A DNA stretch of 64,000 nt from an uncultured Aquimarina sp. (lineage in GTDB: Bacteria; Bacteroidota; Bacteroidia; Flavobacteriales; Flavobacteriaceae). The notes beneath the pieces were generated by a model that saw nothing but the letters and a program-made list of their open reading frames with translations, was not told where the DNA came from and ran no database searches. The stretch lies in contig NZ_CANMQT010000015.1 of assembly GCF_947500065.1 (NCBI RefSeq), positions 62,001 through 126,000 of the forward strand, read 5' to 3'. Position 1 is the first letter of the stretch, and each line of letters starts with the position of its first letter. Made by a program: the position numbers and the translations under genes. Positions 51,461-59,873 of this stretch are shown piece by piece.

Positions 51461-53506
51461 TTATTCTTTCTCGATCTTACCGCTTATTAAGAACTCAATG
51501 AGTCCGTTATATAGCTGGTCACCATTATTACTATTGGTAAATACTACAAAACCCATATCAAGGTCTTGATACATCCTAGCTAAACATTTAAAATCTCCAT
51601 TATTACCACCATGTCCAAAAGTGGCTCCAAATGGTGTTTTTTCCATATGGATGCTAAGTCCAAAATACTCATCCCAGCCTGGTCTATTTTCACCTTTATC
51701 CTTTGGAACTTCAGTTTGTATACTAAACATCTGTTTGTAGGTTTCTGGTTTTAATCCTTTTTTATCAGATAGTCCTAATAAGAAGTTGGTAAACGTTTTG
51801 GCTTCTGTGTGCATACTCCAGGCCATGCCCGCTCGATCCGGCAACTGTGTTCTTGTAGCCATATTATCAAAATGACCGTTGGCTACTACCTTTTGCAGAT
51901 ATTCATTTTTTTCGAAATATGTATGCTCCAATCCTAGTGGTGTTAGTACTTCTTCTTTTAGTAAGACATTGATATCTTTCTTTGTAATATGAGCTACCAC
52001 TCGTTTTAGGTATTCAAAACCTTCTCCTGAGTAGTTATAATCTGTTCCCGGAGTAAATTTAATATCTAGTTTTCCATCATCGTTCATCCATGCCCAGTTT
52101 GGAAAACCAGTTTTATGTGTAAGCACATGTCTAGCAGTAATCAATTTATAACGTTCATCGTGGGCAATAACTTCAAAAGGGAGGTATTGATATAAAGGTT
52201 TATCTAAGTCAATCTCGCCTCGTTCTGCTAATCGCATTACCGCAAATCCAAATACTGGTTTGGTGATGGATGCAGCTTCAAATAAAGTGGTTGTGTCTAC
52301 TTTTTCTTCAGTATATGTGTTTTTTACTCCATATGTTTGATGATATGCTAGTTTTCCGTCTTTGATCAATGCTAGTGATACTCCTGGAATTTCATAATAT
52401 TCCTGATACGCTTTGATAAATTGATCCACTTTTGAGGCGTTTTTAGAATCAAAATTATGTAATATTCCTTTTTCCGGAATTAGATCTAATTCTGGAGTAA
52501 TTGATAATATAAGTGTTGGAACTTTGATTGTGTTACCTGCTTTTACAGTAACTTCTGTGTGAGCGCCTGTAGCATCAATTCTATGGGCTTCATTATCGCG
52601 CAGATAAAAACTATAAGTATTAGTAATCGTATAAGCTCCTTCTGGAAGATCAACCATATAGGCACCTGTAGAATCTACTGCGGTCTGAGTCCAGCGAGTG
52701 GAGTTCGTTTTAGAGGTTAACCGAATACTATTAGGAAAGCCCTTTATGGTTTTGTCTTCCCATTTTATTTGCCCAGAAATAGTTCCTGTAGTTTCTTGGG
52801 TTTTCATAAGAATTATATCTCCTAACCTAGATGATGATTGGCTTTTACCTCCTCCTTTTCCCCAAGAAATAAAAGTATTTGTACTAGCATCATCATCTTT
52901 GTCTTTATCAATGATTACGTGATCAATTCCAATTGTTTTTCCTTCTACTAATTGATCATTTAATTTTACTTTGCATTCATAAATAGTTGTATTTCCTTTT
53001 CGATTGAACTTAATTTCTATTAGTTCCCAACTATGATTTTTGGTAGTTGGATCCCAACTGGTGGCCGGATCCATCATTTCTTTATAGTTTTCTCCGAATT
53101 GGTATAAATCTAAACCAGATCCTTTAGGAGAATGTTGACCATCTATGTAGAGATTATAAGTGTCTTGTGTATTCCAATCAGCTTTTTCTGAAGTATCTGT
53201 GATATGCGAATCATCTGTCACAGTTACCAAAATATACAAGGATTGTTCGGATACGTTATATCCTACTTGAAAATATGCAGCAAAATCGTCTTTACTTTTT
53301 GGTTTGTCTCCAAAAGGAATATCTTCTATTTTAAATTTGGCAAGATCTGTTGGCCAATCCGAAATATCTCCATCGATTTTAATATTAGCGATAGGGTATG
53401 CATATGCTATTGCTCCATTAGATTCATATTTGTTGTCATCTATACTAGTAGCTATTATTGGAGTACTTATTAGGAAAACTAAAATTAGAAGAATAGGCTT
53501 GTTCAT
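51461..53506 (-). CDS. Exported CBM9-like / beta-lactamase-type serine hydrolase fusion
   Basis: About 681 residues from the ATG at 53504-53506 (MNKPILLILVFLISTPIIA), chosen because it gives a normal signal peptide. Residues 40-235 form a CBM9/DOMON-like domain (IKIDGDISDWP, YLVTVTDDSHI-type strands, DTYNLYIDG). Residues 240-335 form a carboxypeptidase-regulatory-like Ig fold (GTISGQIKWEDKTIKGFPNSIRL, AYMVDLPEGAYTI). Residues 350-680 are a class C beta-lactamase-type hydrolase with SITK (S413), YNYSGEGF (YxN) and HGGNNGD. It is likely an envelope or secreted esterase or D-aminopeptidase using sugar-binding for targeting; substrate unknown. Confidence 0.88.
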   Translation of the reverse strand: MNKPILLILVFLISTPIIATSIDDNKYESNGAIAYAYPIANIKIDGDISDWPTDLAKFKIEDIPFGDKPKSKDDFAAYFQVGYNVSEQSLYILVTVTDDSHITDTSEKADWNTQDTYNLYIDGQHSPKGSGLDLYQFGENYKEMMDPATSWDPTTKNHSWELIEIKFNRKGNTTIYECKVKLNDQLVEGKTIGIDHVIIDKDKDDDASTNTFISWGKGGGKSQSSSRLGDIILMKTQETTGTISGQIKWEDKTIKGFPNSIRLTSKTNSTRWTQTAVDSTGAYMVDLPEGAYTITNTYSFYLRDNEAHRIDATGAHTEVTVKAGNTIKVPTLILSITPELDLIPEKGILHNFDSKNASKVDQFIKAYQEYYEIPGVSLALIKDGKLAYHQTYGVKNTYTEEKVDTTTLFEAASITKPVFGFAVMRLAERGEIDLDKPLYQYLPFEVIAHDERYKLITARHVLTHKTGFPNWAWMNDDGKLDIKFTPGTDYNYSGEGFEYLKRVVAHITKKDINVLLKEEVLTPLGLEHTYFEKNEYLQKVVANGHFDNMATRTQLPDRAGMAWSMHTEAKTFTNFLLGLSDKKGLKPETYKQMFSIQTEVPKDKGENRPGWDEYFGLSIHMEKTPFGATFGHGGNNGDFKCLARMYQDLDMGFVVFTNSNNGDQLYNGLIEFLISGKIEKE

Positions 53507-53648
53507 GTTGTAATAGTTGAACGAAATACTGAGTAAATGATTGATTAGTGATCTCATGATGAAAGGTTTATAACTATAGATTATTGTTTTGTGTAATTGT
53601 TACAGTTTTGCAGTATAGAAGTTTTGGAATCTATTATGTGATAATTTC

Positions 53649-53678
53649 TTTGTTGTGAGTTCCTTTTTCATAGTTTTG
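53649..53678 (+). promoter_or_regulatory. Promoter of the ABC-F gene
   Basis: TTTG (53649-53652), 18-base spacer, TAGTTTTG (53671-53678): a clean Bacteroidota promoter. The start codon is at 53699, giving a very short leader of roughly 14 bases. Confidence 0.6.
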
Positions 53679-53698
53679 CATTTTTAAAATAAAATAAT

Positions 53699-55336
53699 AT
53701 GATCTCGGTAGACGGAATTGCGGTAGAGTTTAGCGGAGAAACATTATTTAATAATGTTTCTTTTGTGATTAATGAGAATGATAAAATTGCCCTAATGGGT
53801 AAGAATGGGGCTGGTAAATCTACAATGATGAAGATCATTGCTGGTGTTCAAAAAGCAACCAAAGGAAATGTACGTTGTCCTAAAGAGGCCGTGATAGCTT
53901 ACCTGCCACAACATTTGTTAACAGATGATGATTGTACGGTATTTGAAGAGGCGTCCAAAGCATTTGGTCAAATTCACGAGATGCAAAGCGAAATGGATCG
54001 TCTTAACAAAGAACTAGAAACTCGTACAGACTATGATTCTGATGAGTATATGGGGATTATCCAAAAGGTGACAGATTTAGGAGAAAGTTTTTATGCTATA
54101 GAAGAAGTGAACTATGATGCGGAAGTGGAAAAAGCATTGCAGGGATTAGGTTTTAGGAGAGAAGACTTTACAAGACCTACTAGTGAGTTTAGTGGAGGAT
54201 GGAGAATGCGTATTGAACTAGCTAAAATTTTACTGCAGAAACCAGATCTTATTCTTCTGGATGAGCCTACCAATCACGTGGATATAGAATCAGTAATATG
54301 GTTAGAGGATTTTTTACTTAATAAAGCTAAGGCTGTTATTGTAATTTCTCATGATAAAGCCTTTATAGATAATATTACCAATAGGACTATTGAAGTTACT
54401 ATGGGTAGAATCTATGATTATAAAGCGAACTATAGCCACTATTTACAATTGAGAGAAGATCGACGTGCTCACCAGATAAAAGCATATCAGGAGCAACAAA
54501 AATTTATCGCAGATACGCAACAATTTATAGATAGGTTTAAAGGAACGTATTCTAAAACAAATCAGGTAAGTTCTCGTGAGCGTATGTTGGAGAAGTTAGA
54601 TATCATAGAAATTGATGAGATTGATACTTCTTCTCTGAAACTTCGATTCCCTGCTGCTGCAAGATCAGGAGATTATCCAGTTATAGCGAAGGATTTATCC
54701 AAAAAATACGATGACCACGTAGTTTTTAAAGATGCAAGTATGTCTATTGCAAGAGGAGAGAAGGTTTCTTTTGTAGGTAGAAATGGTGAAGGGAAATCCA
54801 CTATGATCAAAGCTATTATGGGAGAAATTGATTTTGAAGGACAGTGCGATCTTGGACATAACGCGAAAGTGGGATATTTTGCACAAAATCAAGCATCGTT
54901 ATTAGATCCTAATCTTACGGTTTTTCAAACAGTTGATGAAGTAGCAAAGGGAGATGTGAGAACACAGATTAAGAATATCCTCGGACAATTTATGTTTGGT
55001 GGAGATAACATTGATAAAAAAGTAAGTGTGCTTTCTGGAGGAGAAAGAACACGATTAGCCATGGTGAAATTGCTTCTGGAACCAGTAAACGTTTTAATTT
55101 TGGATGAACCTACCAATCATTTAGATATTAGGTCCAAAGACGTTTTAAAAGAAGCATTGTTAACTTTTGATGGTACATTAATACTTGTATCTCATGATCG
55201 AGATTTCTTAAGAGGTTTATCCAATAAAGTTTTTGAATTTAAAGACAAAAGAGTCATCGAACATTTCGAAACCATTGATGCTTTCTTGGAAAGAAACAGA
55301 ATGGAGAGTCTTAATGAAATTCATCTTAAAAATTAG
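53699..55336 (+). CDS. ABC-F family ATPase (ribosome-associated)
   Basis: A 545-residue cytoplasmic protein with two ABC domains and no membrane domain. Domain 1 has Walker A GKNGAGKST (34-42), signature SGGWRMR and Walker B LILLDEPTNHVD. Domain 2 has Walker A GRNGEGKST (about 360), signature LSGGERTR and Walker B VLILDEPTNHLD. The linker between them (about 230-315) is the charged P-site tRNA-interaction motif region. Housekeeping ABC-F proteins of this length adjust the ribosome (EttA/Uup/YbiT type). A role in antibiotic resistance is not indicated by context. It is transcribed alone. Confidence 0.92.
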   Translation: MISVDGIAVEFSGETLFNNVSFVINENDKIALMGKNGAGKSTMMKIIAGVQKATKGNVRCPKEAVIAYLPQHLLTDDDCTVFEEASKAFGQIHEMQSEMDRLNKELETRTDYDSDEYMGIIQKVTDLGESFYAIEEVNYDAEVEKALQGLGFRREDFTRPTSEFSGGWRMRIELAKILLQKPDLILLDEPTNHVDIESVIWLEDFLLNKAKAVIVISHDKAFIDNITNRTIEVTMGRIYDYKANYSHYLQLREDRRAHQIKAYQEQQKFIADTQQFIDRFKGTYSKTNQVSSRERMLEKLDIIEIDEIDTSSLKLRFPAAARSGDYPVIAKDLSKKYDDHVVFKDASMSIARGEKVSFVGRNGEGKSTMIKAIMGEIDFEGQCDLGHNAKVGYFAQNQASLLDPNLTVFQTVDEVAKGDVRTQIKNILGQFMFGGDNIDKKVSVLSGGERTRLAMVKLLLEPVNVLILDEPTNHLDIRSKDVLKEALLTFDGTLILVSHDRDFLRGLSNKVFEFKDKRVIEHFETIDAFLERNRMESLNEIHLKN

Positions 55337-55366
55337 TATAGACCTTACATTGTTTACATAAGAATA

Positions 55367-56053
55367 TCAATCAAGTAAATAACTTTGATATTTTTTTAAT
55401 TCTGTATTTAGCATTTGCACAACTGCCTGACTAGTAATAGTGGCACCCGATATTCCGTCAATTTTTTGATCTCCTTTGATGAGATTTTTACCGTTTTGTG
55501 TTAGACCGAAGGTGTTTTGAGAAAATGATATTTTTGCGCTGGTAAATTTATTTTCAAATGTATTATAGGTTATTGCTGCTCCGTAACCTTCTGATTCTGC
55601 TATATGGTCAAAAGATATCTTACTGATTTCTTGTGTATTCTTAGTCACTAAAACTTTAGCCCAAATAATATCCATATAACCTTTCGCTTTAACAATAAGA
55701 ATGACTTGATTAGTATTTACAATTTCGAAAATAGGTAAGATATCTTCCGATTCGGACTTAAATACTTTTTTATATAAGTCTATTCCTTCTGTTACATCTG
55801 AATCAGATAAATTTCCATTGGGATCAATAGTTTTTACTTGAAAGAATTTTTCTGGATTAGTATCATAGTCCGCTTCTATATTTGCAAAAGCAATCAGTTC
55901 TTTAAAGATAGGTGACGACTGATTGTTGCTCTCTTTTTTGTCAATAATCTTTACAGAATTTGATGTTGTGATCTCTTGCTTTACAGTATCAGGTTGCTTT
56001 TTGCAAGCATATATAATAACAAGTATCATTGTCAATACAAGTAAACGTTTCAT
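55367..56053 (-). CDS. FMN-binding domain lipoprotein
   Basis: About 228 residues from the ATG at 56051-56053 (MKRLLVLTMILVIIYAC), which gives a lipobox; a start six codons further upstream is less likely. The C-terminal FMN-binding motif is DGISGATITSQAVVQML, the (S/T)GAT-x-T/S signature on which FMN is covalently attached by ApbE to Thr in RnfG/NqrC-type proteins. The N-terminal region has the expected helix/strand (IFKELIAFANIEADYD, ILIVKAKGYMDIIWAKVLV). It should carry flavin at the envelope surface for electron transfer. No Rnf or Nqr genes are adjacent. It converges with ABC-F (30-base gap). Confidence 0.87.
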   Translation of the reverse strand: MKRLLVLTMILVIIYACKKQPDTVKQEITTSNSVKIIDKKESNNQSSPIFKELIAFANIEADYDTNPEKFFQVKTIDPNGNLSDSDVTEGIDLYKKVFKSESEDILPIFEIVNTNQVILIVKAKGYMDIIWAKVLVTKNTQEISKISFDHIAESEGYGAAITYNTFENKFTSAKISFSQNTFGLTQNGKNLIKGDQKIDGISGATITSQAVVQMLNTELKKYQSYLLD

Positions 56054-56164
56054 ATTTTCTGTTTTCACCATTACTAGTTATAAAAATCGAAAATATTAAA
56101 TAAGATGACTATGATTTTTATCAGGAATTTGTTGAATCAAGGAACTTAACTAGTATCATTTAGG

Positions 56165-57232
56165 TTAATTTAATTTCTTATAGATAATTTCAGGATCTCG
56201 GGAAGATTTATAACCAATAATTTTATTGTTTTTATCTTTTATAAAAGTAATCTCATCTTTATTGAGGTTTAGAAAGGCATCTTTTTCCAGATAAAATAGA
56301 GGGTAGTTTCTTTTGCCTAAAATAGCATAAAGAGATTTTTCTCTGGAGTTTATTTTTAATACTACTTCAGTGCTATCAAGATATTCATACGTTCCTGTGT
56401 AATTTTCGAGATTAGGAATGTTTATAAAACCATCATAAGGGTTATGTTTAGATAAGTTTAGTCCTTCTCCTGCAACCCATTTGTCATATTCCATATGATA
56501 GGCAATTTTTCTAGCCTCATTAAATCCTAGGAGCTTGGCAACCAAATGCAATGCTCCATCGATACCAGCAGAAATCCCTGCAGTGGTTATAACTTTACCA
56601 TTATCCACAAAACGAGCATCTTTTACAACAGTAATATTAGGGTAATTATTCTCCAACTCGTCCAGAGCATTATGAAAAGTAGTAGCAGTCATACCTTCTA
56701 AGGTTCCTGCATTTGCTAAGGCAAATACACCTGTACAGACAGAGAAGTGGTATTCAATATCTTTTTGAGATTGAATCCAATTTATAACATCAGGATCTTT
56801 AAAAGATTGTGCAGCATTTCCTCCAAAAAAAGCTAGAATATCTGCTTTGGGTGCATTTTCTATACTATAATCGGGTAAAACTTTAAGAATCCCCTGAGAA
56901 ATAATAGGCTCTTTAGTTTTTGATACTGTAAATATTTCGAAATCTGCATAAGCAAAAACCTCCATCGGTCCGGCAAAATCTAATATTTCAATACCAGGTT
57001 GTAAATAAAAGGCAATTTTCTTATTTGTTTTTACCTTATACTTTTCATTTAATTCCTTTTTGGTGATTAACTTCATTTCACAATGGTTACATATTCCGGG
57101 TTTATCAAAAGTCAAAGCATCACAAGTACTATTACACGGTGGACAAACATATATATTGTCGGATTTAAGTGATGATTGCGAATGTGTAGTTATATAAGTC
57201 AAAAATAAGATGAATACTAATACCTTTTTCAT
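56165..57232 (-). CDS. Exported DJ-1/PfpI-family protein with N-terminal Cys-rich segment
   Basis: About 355 residues from the ATG at 57230-57232 (MKKVLVFILFLTYITTHSQ), giving a signal peptide. A Cys-rich segment follows (YVCPPCNSTCD, GICNHCEMKL; C30, C33, C37, C48, C51), similar to the heavy-metal-binding domain of Bacteroidota exported proteins. Residues 70-260 form a DJ-1/GATase1-like domain with LDFAGPMEVFAY, the nucleophile cysteine C166 in SVCTGVFAL and a following His. The C-terminal 85 residues are strand-rich (TGTYEYLDSTEVVLKI). The domain is the same as the N-terminal half of the regulator next door. An exported DJ-1 protein is unusual; isonitrile hydratase-like or chaperone activity is possible but unproven. 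Confidence 0.85.
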   Translation of the reverse strand: MKKVLVFILFLTYITTHSQSSLKSDNIYVCPPCNSTCDALTFDKPGICNHCEMKLITKKELNEKYKVKTNKKIAFYLQPGIEILDFAGPMEVFAYADFEIFTVSKTKEPIISQGILKVLPDYSIENAPKADILAFFGGNAAQSFKDPDVINWIQSQKDIEYHFSVCTGVFALANAGTLEGMTATTFHNALDELENNYPNITVVKDARFVDNGKVITTAGISAGIDGALHLVAKLLGFNEARKIAYHMEYDKWVAGEGLNLSKHNPYDGFINIPNLENYTGTYEYLDSTEVVLKINSREKSLYAILGKRNYPLFYLEKDAFLNLNKDEITFIKDKNNKIIGYKSSRDPEIIYKKLN

Positions 57233-57319
57233 TACTTGTTTGTTTAGCGATTGATGTTCGGTGAAATTAGTAACTTTTAGTCTACCCAAAAGGACAACAA
57301 TGCGAAGTATCAGGACATT

Positions 57320-58237
57320 TTATAACAAAGTTTTTACATCTTTTGGTAATATTTCTTTGTGTTTTTTAAGAAGGTTTCTTAGTTGATTTGTACTTTTTAA
57401 ACCACATTGGTCAGAGACATAATCTACCTTATTTCCTTCAATCAATAATTGTATTGCTCTATCAACTCGAAGCTTTTCTAGGTAATTTCCAATAGTTATT
57501 CCTGTGGTTTTTTTAAATAAACGAGTTAGGTTTCTGGGACTCATATAGACTTTGTCTGCAATATCTTGTAAGACAAAAGAGGAATCAATGTGCTTAATCA
57601 TATAATCTTGAGCATCATGAACTCTGGTATCCAGATGGTTTTTGTATTGAAGAAAAATACTCAGTTGTGGATCAGATTCACTTCTCCTAAAGTAGATCAC
57701 TACTTCTTTTGCCACATCTGCAGCTAGTTTTGAGCCAAATTCAACTTCTAAAATATACAATGCTAAATCAATACCAGATGTAACACCTGCACTAGAGTAT
57801 AATCTTTCTTCTACTACGAATAATCTATTTTTTATAAGCTCAATCTCGGAATATGTTTGATTAAATTCTGAAAAGTATTTCCAATGAGTAGTACAGCTTT
57901 TACCATCCAATATTCCAGATGCAGCTACTAAGAAAGTACCTGTACACACGGAGCATATTTGAGCATTGTTGTCATATTGATTCTTGATCCATTTAAAAAA
58001 TGATTTATTTTTCAAATAGAAATTAGTATCAGAAATTAAAGAAAACTCAATACCAGGAATAAATATGAAATCTTCTGCCGATAATTGAAACTCATAAAAA
58101 GGAGTAAGTTTAGCGAAATGTAATCCCGCACTGCTATTAACCTGAGTATCATTATTTATTGTGACAAAATGCAATTCAATATTAGCTCCATATTCTTTAG
58201 CTTCATAAAAAATATGTGCAGGGCCTATGATATCCAA
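57320..58237 (-). CDS. GlxA-type AraC regulator with N-terminal DJ-1/GATase1 domain
   Basis: 305 residues from the TTG at 58235-58237. The DJ-1-like domain has FIPGIEF and the Cys region ICSVCTGTFLVAASG (C98), then SSAGVTSGIDLALYILE. The DNA-binding half (about 205-300) is AraC-type, with DIADKVYMSPRNLTRLFKKTTGITIGNYLEKLR. The family's usual N-terminus (KRILFIIPPKVHLLDIIGPAHIF) is encoded in frame upstream of the TTG, back to an ATC at 58277-58279 where an ATG is expected, so the real gene may begin at 58279. No ATG or GTG lies in between. It probably regulates the exported DJ-1 or neighbouring genes. Confidence 0.85.
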   Translation of the reverse strand: MDIIGPAHIFYEAKEYGANIELHFVTINNDTQVNSSAGLHFAKLTPFYEFQLSAEDFIFIPGIEFSLISDTNFYLKNKSFFKWIKNQYDNNAQICSVCTGTFLVAASGILDGKSCTTHWKYFSEFNQTYSEIELIKNRLFVVEERLYSSAGVTSGIDLALYILEVEFGSKLAADVAKEVVIYFRRSESDPQLSIFLQYKNHLDTRVHDAQDYMIKHIDSSFVLQDIADKVYMSPRNLTRLFKKTTGITIGNYLEKLRVDRAIQLLIEGNKVDYVSDQCGLKSTNQLRNLLKKHKEILPKDVKTLL

Positions 58238-58295
58238 TAAATGAACCTTTGGCGGTATTATGAAGAGAATCCTTTTGATAACTTTATGTAAGTAT

Positions 58296-58790
58296 TTATT
58301 TCAATTCTATTTTATCAATTTCTAATTTAAAACTTTCCGACTTTTTATTTCCTATTAAAAAAGCAATTTCTTGCATAATTTCTGATGGATAGTTAGGAAT
58401 ATCTAATTTTCGTCCTCTAAAAGCTGGATACATTTCTGATAAGGAAATCTCAATAGTTTGCCAATCTCCCGTGGTTTTGAAATGCGCAATATACGAGTAA
58501 CGATCATATGCATCGGATTTTATTCTAAATTGATATTTTTTACCATCTCCTTTCAGTCGAATTAAAACTTTAGTATATCCTTTTACTTCTTTAGTAGTAA
58601 AACGATAACGAACAGAGGAAAAACCTCCATTGTTTTCTAAAGAAATAGTTCCTGAGAAAAGGGCGTTTCCATCAGTATTAATTTTGAATTTTCCTTGAGA
58701 TAAACCACCCATGACTCCATCATTAACTATATTCCAATTCGATAGATTTGAATTTCTTTCAAAATCAAAAATTAATAGAGTAGAAGTCAT
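58296..58790 (-). CDS. CIA30 family protein
   Basis: About 164 residues from the ATG at 58788-58790 (MTSTLLIFDFERN). The open frame reaches a TTG at 58824-58826, but the internal ATG matches how family members start. It shows the CIA30 pattern: FDFERNSNLSNWNIVNDGVMGGLSQGKF, then LENNGGFSSVRYRF, KGDGKKYQFRI and the late EIAFLIGNKKSESFKLEIDKIEL. CIA30 domains are galactose-binding-like; the name comes from a complex I assembly factor, but bacterial members are uncharacterised. Its stop is 16 bases upstream of the ATC that may start the regulator gene. Confidence 0.88.
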   Translation of the reverse strand: MTSTLLIFDFERNSNLSNWNIVNDGVMGGLSQGKFKINTDGNALFSGTISLENNGGFSSVRYRFTTKEVKGYTKVLIRLKGDGKKYQFRIKSDAYDRYSYIAHFKTTGDWQTIEISLSEMYPAFRGRKLDIPNYPSEIMQEIAFLIGNKKSESFKLEIDKIELK

Positions 58791-58851
58791 TAGTAATAGA
58801 AAAATATATGATGATACTATATTCAAAGCTTATAGAAACGGATTTTATAGA

Positions 58852-59019
58852 TTAGTCCTGAAGTTGTTCTATCTTTTTTAAGATCTCTTCAGCCTCAACT
58901 TGTCTATCGTCACTAGCTTTACGATTCGTATGAGATAATTTATAAGATTCTTCCATTAAAGATGTATACTTTTTATGAAGTTGTTCTTTTTCCGATTTTT
59001 TCTTAAATAATGTAAACAT
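58852..59019 (-). CDS. Lacal_2735 family small protein
   Basis: A 55-residue protein not prominent by length: it starts MFTLFKKKSEKEQLHKKY and continues SLMEESYKLSHTNRKASDDRQ with a final helix EAEEILKKIEQLQD. This matches the small helical Lacal_2735-type family common in Flavobacteriia (start MFxLFKKKSEKE, middle LSxTNRKASD). It is strongly charged, probably a helical hairpin, with unknown function. The ATG is at 59017-59019 and the stop TAA at 58852-58854. It is followed 61 bases later by the CIA30 gene on the same strand. Confidence 0.85.
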   Translation of the reverse strand: MFTLFKKKSEKEQLHKKYTSLMEESYKLSHTNRKASDDRQVEAEEILKKIEQLQD

Positions 59020-59092
59020 AGCTAACCTTTTATTATAAAGGTAACTTATAAGACATTAAACATATCCGAAAGTTATCTTAAATAAAGTTGCA

Positions 59093-59863
59093 TTAAATAG
59101 TATGAAACAACTTAAAAACATCATTTTTATAGGTTTTACCTACGGGGATTTTTTTGTCATCAATAAATAGCATATTTCCTTCAAATCCATTAACTGAATG
59201 GATGTTAATTACATAGCTTCTGTGTACTCTCAAAAACTGATCTAGAGGTAATTGTGCTTCTATTTTCTTTAGAACTGTAGAGTATACAAATTGGTTCGAT
59301 TTAGTATATATCGTACAATAATTACTGTCAGCTTCTAAAAACAAAATTTCCTTTAACGGTACACGTTCAAAATGATGATCTTTTTTAAGAAATAAACTGT
59401 CTTTGATTTGCAATACCTGATTATCGGTAGTTGTATATTCTTTACTATCTAATAAATCTCTTTCTGGTGTTTTATTAGAAAAATTTAATAATGCTAGTTC
59501 TATAGCCACACTAACTTGTCTATCGTTAAATGGTTTAAGAATATAGGCATAGGGATATACGCTTTTGGCACGCTCAATGAAATGAGTATCTGCATGAGAT
59601 GTTAGAAATATAAAAGGAATATCGTATTGCTTATTAATAATATCTGCTAGCTCAATTCCATCTCGATCTCCTTTTAATATAATATCGATTAATATAATAT
59701 CGATATTGGGGTTTTCTGCAATTAATCCTAAAGCGTCATTCACACTAGGAGCAATACCAATTACCTCATAATTAATATTGATCAATCTATGCGAGATATC
59801 CTGAGCCAACAAGATCTCATCTTCTACTATAAGTACTTTCACTTTTGAAGTTTGATGCTCCAT
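59093..59863 (-). CDS. LytTR-type response regulator
   Basis: About 256 residues from the ATG at 59861-59863 (MEHQTSKVKVLIVEDE); an earlier ATG would overlap the kinase. The receiver domain (about 10-125) has VLIVEDE, phosphoacceptor Asp in IILIDIILKGDRDG, TSHAD and Lys in YILKPF. The LytTR DNA-binding domain (about 165-255) includes ILFLEADSNYCTIYTK, FLRVHRSYVINIHSVNGFEG and the final KIPVGKTYKN. The LytTR family binds DNA by beta-strands. It is 10 bases downstream of its partner kinase gene (59874-61667), a typical pair. Confidence 0.92.
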   Translation of the reverse strand: MEHQTSKVKVLIVEDEILLAQDISHRLININYEVIGIAPSVNDALGLIAENPNIDIILIDIILKGDRDGIELADIINKQYDIPFIFLTSHADTHFIERAKSVYPYAYILKPFNDRQVSVAIELALLNFSNKTPERDLLDSKEYTTTDNQVLQIKDSLFLKKDHHFERVPLKEILFLEADSNYCTIYTKSNQFVYSTVLKKIEAQLPLDQFLRVHRSYVINIHSVNGFEGNMLFIDDKKIPVGKTYKNDVFKLFHTI

Positions 59864-59873
59864 ATATTCTAAG

